Below, in pieces: positions 58,116 to 64,000 of a stretch of DNA of 64,000 nt. The stretch's first letter is position 1. Every line of letters starts with the position of its first letter. The notes under the pieces were generated by a model that saw nothing but the letters and a program-made list of their open reading frames with translations, did no database searches and was not told where the DNA came from. The stretch is from Sordaria brevicollis (lineage: Eukaryota > Ascomycota > Sordariomycetes > Sordariales > Sordariaceae): positions 1,178,001 to 1,242,000 of the forward strand of contig JAUTDP010000004.1 in the NCBI GenBank assembly GCA_033439795.1, written 5' to 3'. The position numbers and the translations under genes were made by a program.

Positions 58116-60568
58116 TTAAGCGCTAGCCTTGAGGTGGTGTCAGTAACCCCCGTAGATCGGAAGGGAGTTTCTGTGAGCGTACCTTTGCACCCTGCGACTG
58201 TTTCCTATCATCTTTGGGCTTCCGCTTGCCTGCGCCGCCAAATGCGCCGAATGTCTTCTGATCCCCGGAGGCAGTATCAGCTTCGGGAGTCGCGGTGACA
58301 AAGAGCGAGTCTACAAATACGTCAGTATGTAACGATGCGGCTGCTAGGGTGCTGGATCTTACTACCGGTCAGCTTCATTCCAGTAAAGCGCTTGCAAGTG
58401 TTCATGCCTTTCTGGAGCACTGCAAGCTGCTTGGTGAGCTGCTCTCGTTCGATACGACTATCTTCGGATTCACCCGCAATGATAGCAATCTGCTTGGAGT
58501 CCATCCCGAAGATGGAGACCGGAGCAAGGATACTTCCAAGAGCGCTGATCAGCTTATCCTCAATGACCTGGGCGGCCACATCATCAATGAAACGCTTCAT
58601 CGCTACCTATAGTGGTTTTCAATGTCAGCGGATGTTGGAAACACGAATGGATTAAGATCGAAATTCGTGACATACCGTATAGTAGGCGTTGAGGCAGCTC
58701 AATGCTTCTTGGGCCGCGAAGCGTTGCGGATTCGGTTCTGTTTTTGCTAGGGCATCCACAAATTCCTTGATGTTAGTTCCGCTTCCCCCAAGGTTGCGGT
58801 TGCAGTAGCTGCAAGTCCCGGTCTTTTTGTGCTGGATCTCTGTTTCATTGCATTCGCTGCCGAAGAATGATCGGACAGCCTTTTCCAGCCTTTTCCTCGA
58901 CTGCTCCTCCCTGGCAGTGTGGAGTGCCTCCGTAAAAGACTGGTTATAGGTGATGGGATGGCCACGCTCGTGCGGTTCCAAAAGCTCGTTCGCCTTGTCG
59001 ATCATATCAGTCAAGATTTCGTCCATAGACGGTCCGAAGATCTCATTCTTCAAGGACTTCAAGGTCGAAGTGTCAGCGATATGGGTAATGATGAGGTCAA
59101 GGAGCTGATTGGCGGCTTCCCAAGCTTTCATGACATGTTGATGAGCCAATTCCCCCCACGGTCGCGCTTGCTCCAGGAAAAGATCCGAGACGATCATGGG
59201 ATTGAAGGTACCCGGCAGCTCACGACCTTTTGTACGCTTCAGGAGATTCTCAATGTGCTCGATGAACTTCTCCTCGGACATCAGGACCATCTTATGGCCG
59301 ACAACGCGGGAGTGATATGGTTCAATGGCATAGTGATGCCCACGGGACGCAATCTCGTCGGCAAATGCCTCATTGAGATTTTGCATCACAGCTCGGATTC
59401 GCTGTCTGTAACCAATGTCGGTCTTGGCGTCCTTGAAGAAGGCATGATTGTAAGTGCCGTCCACGGCTGCCTTTACAAGTTCCTGGAAGGCCTGGGTGAT
59501 GGTGAACAGGTAAAGGCGCTGTTCGGCCTCCTTCGCCCTCGGATCACCAAGCTTCTGGATCTGGGCATTACACGCCTCAAACTTGGTCTCGATCTCCTCC
59601 ATCACATTGGGAAGCTCAGAGGCAATCTGTTTGAGCAAGACCTTGCTCAGTCTCTCACGGAGTTTGTCGATGCCGAGATGGGCGAGTGGAAGCTCAGTCC
59701 AGGCACCCTGACTGAAGAACTGTTGCTCCATGGTGTCGCGATCGACCACATTCTTGGCCTCTTTATCAGAATCCTTGTTCCGAAGTACATGCCAACCCAG
59801 ACGAAACTCGACTTCTTGATTCTTGGCGAGGTCGACGTACTGCTTCTCACTCTCGGACCCCGGATGCAAGGCATCGGGTTTTGTGATGATACCGAGCGTG
59901 CGATGGCCATGGGGGTCAGCGGCACGAGCAAGCTTCAACACCACCTGGTTGGCGAAGTCGTTTTTGGCTGAAACTACCGCCAAGATGATACTCCTGGGTT
60001 CGTTCATGTAGGAGCGAACGACGTTTTGGATCAACTGAACGTCGGCGGCAGTTTGATTCTTCGTTTCCGAGTGGATGAGACCGGGGAGATCAACGATGGT
60101 GAGATGTGGACGATCAGGGCCCGTAATTTCAACACGGAGGCGATGGTTGGAAAAGGCCTTGCCCTGGGATGTCGAGATTCCCATGAAGTTCTTTGCCTTT
60201 TCGATGATATTCGGTAGGAGGTCGAATGAGGTCATCTTCTCCTTGAAGGCAGATAGAGCCTTGCGCTCAGCCGCAGTGGCGTCTTCATTAGGTACAATGG
60301 AAACATGAGCGCTGATATCGAGGGTGCGGCGCAACACCACTTCCGTGGGAAAGCGTGTGCACAGATTTGCCTTGATGGGAAAAGCAACGCCAGATATGGC
60401 CTCCAAGACAGAGCTTTTGCCGGAAGACTGATCACCGCACACAATGATTTGAGGCAGTGAGACGTAGTTGTTGATGCCTTCCAGGCGAAGACGGTCGATG
60501 GCATCCAGGAGCTCTTGCTGGTCCTTGGAGCATAACTTGCTCAAGGCACCACTTTGGAAGGTCACCAT
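58116..60568 (-). CDS. Dynamin-like large GTPase, four exons
   Basis: Exons 60568-58676, 58606-58366, 58310-58183 and 58127-58116 (introns 69, 55 and 55 nt) give 757 residues from the ATG at 60568. GTPase motifs: G1 GDQSSGKSS (45-53), a Thr switch in the TRFPTEV segment, G3 DLPGL (160-164) and G4 TKPD (229-232). The stalk and a GED-like C-terminal region (VAMKRFIDDVAAQVIEDKLI) follow. No PH domain or transmembrane segment is seen, so it belongs with Mx-like/fungal dynamin-related proteins rather than Vps1 or Dnm1 orthologues, as far as motifs allow. The last exon is only 12 nt (Ala-Ser-Ala-stop); without that splice the frame would stop at 58123. A CSYCNRN motif lies near the end of exon 1. 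Confidence 0.92.
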
Positions 60569-63359
60569 CTTCTTTGGTGGTACAATGGCTGCGAGGAGAG
60601 GCTGGGGAAACAGTGCACCGGGATTGGGTCAAAGAACGCTGTTCGATATTGGGCTGAGTCGGTAGGATTGCGAGAAGGCAAAGAGATGGGAGAGTGGTGC
60701 CCTTGTGGGTTATCGTGTGAGTACCTCCGGGCGGAGCAACCCTTTGAATAGAAGATTTCCAACGGAACCGCATCCTGTCAACATCAAGTTAGAAGCGACC
60801 TTCAAACGACGAACGGAGAGACACCGTGCAAGTATTGGTATCTGATGCAAGCAACCAGAATCTCATAGTTAGTCGCGGGAAATGTACTTGTCCCAGTGAC
60901 TGACAAGCTTCCATTAGTGTTGTTGCAACCTCAATGCTCCCTTGCGCCCGCTCTAGAGGTCACTACAAACACTTCTCAGCCGAACAACGGTCTTTGGAGC
61001 CACCACAATCGCAAAGAATACGATTGATGCAGTTGTACCCAGGCAGAAAGTCCTGGGCCTCCGGCGTGAAGAAGAAGCAGCATCCCGAGCTGGAACCGTA
61101 TGGAAGACAGAGCATGTACACAACCATTTCTGCCTGGGGAGAAATATCTACAAACCTTTGTAAGAAAGTAACACAAAGTCATGCCGTCAATGGGCAACAT
61201 CTCAAGGTAGAGATCGTGTAGCGGTTTCCTCGGCTCAGCGTCTGACTCCGCAGACACTTGTCCACGGCACCCCGAAGGCAACGGCCTCATATTCCACATC
61301 CAACGTGCGTTTGTGCGTTTGTGGCTTGCAATGAGGTTGAAGTTGGGCCTCTTGCATCCAGACGGGAGGATGAAGGCCCAACAGGACACTCTTTCGGTTG
61401 AATCCATTGGAGACACGTACAACAACGGATGGGTGATCCGATCTCTCTTTTTCGGCTAATAGAATGCATTGCTGTCTTTGAAGCCACAGAGCCGTGGTAG
61501 ACAGATACTACTCGGGCTTTCTTTGGCGGTCGTATTTGCGCCGCGCTATCATCGGGTTCGTCCGATACAGGTCGGCACCGGACAATTAGACCAGAGGTCT
61601 CAGATGACAATAGTCCCAGGAACAAGAAATGAGGGAAGACTGTAGTCAAGGCTGATGGAGGTTTGCCCGCTGGAGAGGCATAGTATGGCAGGATATAGGC
61701 TCGATGGACGAAGTGTTGTTGAGATGGCATGGGTTCAAGATGGCGGTTCCTGGTACGCGGGAGCCCGATGCGACGGTGATCCCGTAGCGCACGGGTTTGC
61801 AAACGGGACAGATGCGCCGTACGTCATCCTGGCTTTGCAACGACAACCCATAATCCTGTCCAGATTGTTTGTATCATCGCTTGATGGCTGCAAAACGGCA
61901 GTGCGCTAAAAAAGCGCTCTTGGGCGAAAGACTACCCGCCGTGGTTCTCGAAATGCCTAGCAGACAGAATGGTATATGTTTCGGATCGAATCTCTTCTCG
62001 CGATCATGGCTCGAGCATGGCTCATCGGATGGACGACTTGGAAAGTGTCAATTGCTGCTGTCGGCGCATCGTGGTGTTTGAGTGGGTGGCCCTAGATTGG
62101 TTAACTAAGAATGACCAGAATCGGGCTCTGAATGAATCGGATCGGAATGGTATGGTATGGGACGGAAATCGACGGTAGAAATTTCGGCGCGCTTGAATGG
62201 TGGTATGATGTAGAAGATTGAAAAAAATGTGGTCTCTCTTCCACAAGGGCAGAGAGGTGGACGCCGGAAGTTCGATTTTGTGCGATGGCCCTTAACAAGC
62301 CGAGAACATTCTCGCGTCTCTGGCCAGTGCCAAATTGTCGCTGCTGATGCCCGGGCGCTGACAATCGCGCCTTCTGTTCGAAGAAAGAATGGCATGAATT
62401 GGTGGTTGCAACTGCAGTTTCTCGATTGAATCGCAATTGCACGTTCGGATGTGACGGCGCAAAATGGCAGCAACAACCAGGCATTCCACGCGTTTTCCAA
62501 AACTTGGCGCAGCCGCGCGTCCCCGGTTGAGGAGGGGAACATCCCCGTCCATGCAGGAAGGCGCTTGGCCCCTGGCTGCTGAGATCCACTATACTCGTGA
62601 ATTCGGTCCAATGATTGGCCGATCATAAAATCCGAGGACCAGGACTCAAGGATGCCAAGGCCAACATATGCGAGCAAAGTGAACATCAGACGGCAGCAGC
62701 GGTCGACGTTGGTGAATATTTTGGACATTGGCAGTTGCAATTGACGGTTGGCAAGGCTTCGAACATCGAGCAAGAAGGGAGAACTGGCAAGTGGAAGTGT
62801 CATGGCAAGATTCTCTTATCTTGTCTCGTTGGCATGTAATGGAAGCACCATGTGTCTTCCCTCGGCTTGCGTTTCTGTACCTGCTTGTATAGGGCCGTAG
62901 CACCCTGCAGATTCATGTGCGTCTTCCCGACAGTCGTGTTCGGTTCGGGATTGTCTGAGACAGGACTTTACTTTCTTCTTTCTTCATTCCACTCTAGAAT
63001 TCCATGTCAACAACCACGCCGGAAGCGATTGAGGAACTGGATCATGAAGAGGTCTGGACATATATATCGTCTGCTCGGCGTATTCGCGGATTCAATGGAA
63101 TGGCAACTCGGACCACTACTACAGACGCAACAGACGAGGCAGAGACGAGATGCGAGATGCTATCCAACCAACAATGGCCCGCCTCCCGAATCCAAGAAAT
63201 CTGGAGGAATACCAAGACTTTGTCGACAACTCGTGTTGGCCGCCGGATGGAAGATGGAAATACCTTCGACATGTAACAACCCGGCCGATCCACCTCCACC
63301 GCTCCACCTTTTCGTCATGTCCACCCGGCGGCCACCTTCTTGGCCCTCCTGAATCTACT
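60569..63359. other. 2.8-kb region without a supported gene
   Basis: Normal composition. Open frames up to 232 codons occur on both strands, heavily overlapping, without domains or convincing splice structure. The first part must include the promoter of the dynamin-like gene. The remainder may be genuine intergenic DNA or hold a divergent gene I cannot recognise. Confidence 0.5.
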
Positions 63360-63411
63360 CGGGGGTTGTAGGGCGCCTTGGCATTGTTCAACCCCCTCTC
63401 CGTAGAAGAGG
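63360..63411. repeat. 52-bp direct repeat, first copy
   Basis: The sequence starting CGGGGGTTGTAGGGCGCC recurs at 63949-64000 with a few differences, all C/T transitions. The offset is 589 bp, which suggests a tandem arrangement of the MITE-like unit continuing beyond the window. Confidence 0.85.
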
Positions 63412-63908
63412 GGGCGTAAAAAATCTGGGACAGTAAAATAATCTGGGACAAGCTCAAATTTGGTGGTGACCAGAATGCATCCACGCAGGCCACCACCCAG
63501 CATTTTTCTAAAAATCTAAGAAAATTCCAAAAGGTAAAGAACTATTTTAAAAAGCATTCTTCAAATTCTTATTCATTTTGGTCCAAGGGTTATTAAGATA
63601 ATTAAAATGCAATGCTTTTTACTAAGCAAATCGTGGTTTGTATTGCGTATTATAAAAATGTAGCGTTTAATAAGATATAAAAGGTTGAAGAGCTTTTGGT
63701 TAACTAATTTTTGAAGAAAAATTTTGAAACTTTTCTAATTAATCCTCAATATTTAGAATTCCTTTTTGGAATTTTCTTAAATTTTTAGAAAAATACTGGG
63801 TGGTAGCCTACGTTAATATATTCTAGTCACTAGTAAATTTGAGCTTATCCTAGATTATTTTACTATCCTAGATTTTTTACGCCCCCTCTTTTATTAAAAG
63901 AGGGGGAT
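63392..63908. mobile_element. MITE-like element with about 145-bp terminal inverted repeats
   Basis: 63392-63534 and 63761-63908 are inverted copies (CCCCCTCT, GGGGGCGTAAAAAATCT and CACCACCCAG blocks shared), separated by about 225 AT-rich bases without coding potential. Each end also contains a short CCCCCTC/GAGGGGG hairpin. The right repeat is more AT-rich than the left through C:G to T:A changes, as after RIP. A target duplication could not be fixed. The size and long repeats fit a non-autonomous foldback or MITE-type element. The family is unknown. Confidence 0.75.
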
Positions 63909-63948
63909 AAATAATGGCCACGCCCGCCCTCCATCCCCCGAGTATTCG

Positions 63949-64000
63949 GGGGTTGTAGGGCGCCTTGGTATTATTTAACCCCCTTTCTATAGAAGAGGGG
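63949..64000. repeat. 52-bp direct repeat, second copy (cut by window end)
   Basis: Second copy of 63360-63411, running to the last base of the window. Differences from the first copy are T in place of C. Confidence 0.85.

Noticed and set aside
58919..59971. 350-codon plus-strand frame opposite the dynamin-like gene
   Set aside because: Antisense shadow; the minus strand carries all the GTPase motifs.
61287..61802. 171-codon minus-strand frame
   Set aside because: No domain, several overlapping frames of similar length, no conserved start context.

Overview
The window looks like nuclear DNA of a filamentous ascomycete of the Neurospora/Sordariales type. The protein genes carry short introns (mostly 50-80 nt) with GTAAGT/GTATGT-like donors and CTRAC-like branch points. 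Start contexts resemble CAACATG. The repeats are heavily degraded in the manner of repeat-induced point mutation (RIP): C:G to T:A transitions, a TpA-rich product, and in-frame stops that mostly fall where CAA or CAG would be expected. The species is an inference; no marker gene was available to fix it.

Layout. 480-3965: a RIP-degraded Mutator-like (MULE) DNA transposon with 73-bp terminal inverted repeats and a near-perfect 10-bp target duplication. 3966-8239: gene-poor DNA. 8240-21369: a class IIA HAD-type phosphatase, an aldo/keto reductase, two unrecognised proteins, a tRNA-Asp gene with an intron, and an AAA+ ATPase. 21370-31096: a large NACHT/STAND NLR-like protein transcribed away from the AAA+ gene, a Ser/Pro/Gln-rich protein with a Whi5-like motif, and a Gly/His-rich protein. 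31700-45712: mostly membrane, secreted and metabolic genes, namely a UstYa-family (DUF3328) protein, a 63-residue secreted peptide precursor with dibasic sites, a secreted type-B carboxylesterase, a fungal rhodopsin-domain membrane protein, a Thr-rich secreted protein and a Rossmann-fold NAD(P)-binding protein.

46015-55282 is a nested repeat block. A 5'-truncated LINE (minus strand, 17-bp target duplication, A-rich tail) is split inside its RNase H region by a complete 7.4-kb Ty3/gypsy chromovirus-type LTR retrotransposon (251-bp LTRs, 5-bp target duplication, minus strand). The LINE reading frame continues across the insertion once one copy of the duplication is removed. Between the chromodomain of pol and the polypurine tract lies about 1.7 kb whose plus strand reads like a separate RIP-damaged ORF. 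55430-60568: an unrecognised coiled-coil protein and a fungal dynamin-like GTPase. 60569-63359 holds no convincing gene. The window ends in a RIP-affected MITE-like element with about 145-bp inverted repeats, flanked by a 52-bp direct repeat.

The genes do not form an obvious single pathway. Two groupings are worth testing: NLR-like, AAA+ and dynamin-like GTPase genes, families often linked to fungal non-self or stress responses; and a UstYa-family gene with a Kex2-type secreted peptide precursor 1.2 kb away, a combination reminiscent of dikaritin RiPP loci but lacking the other usual partners.
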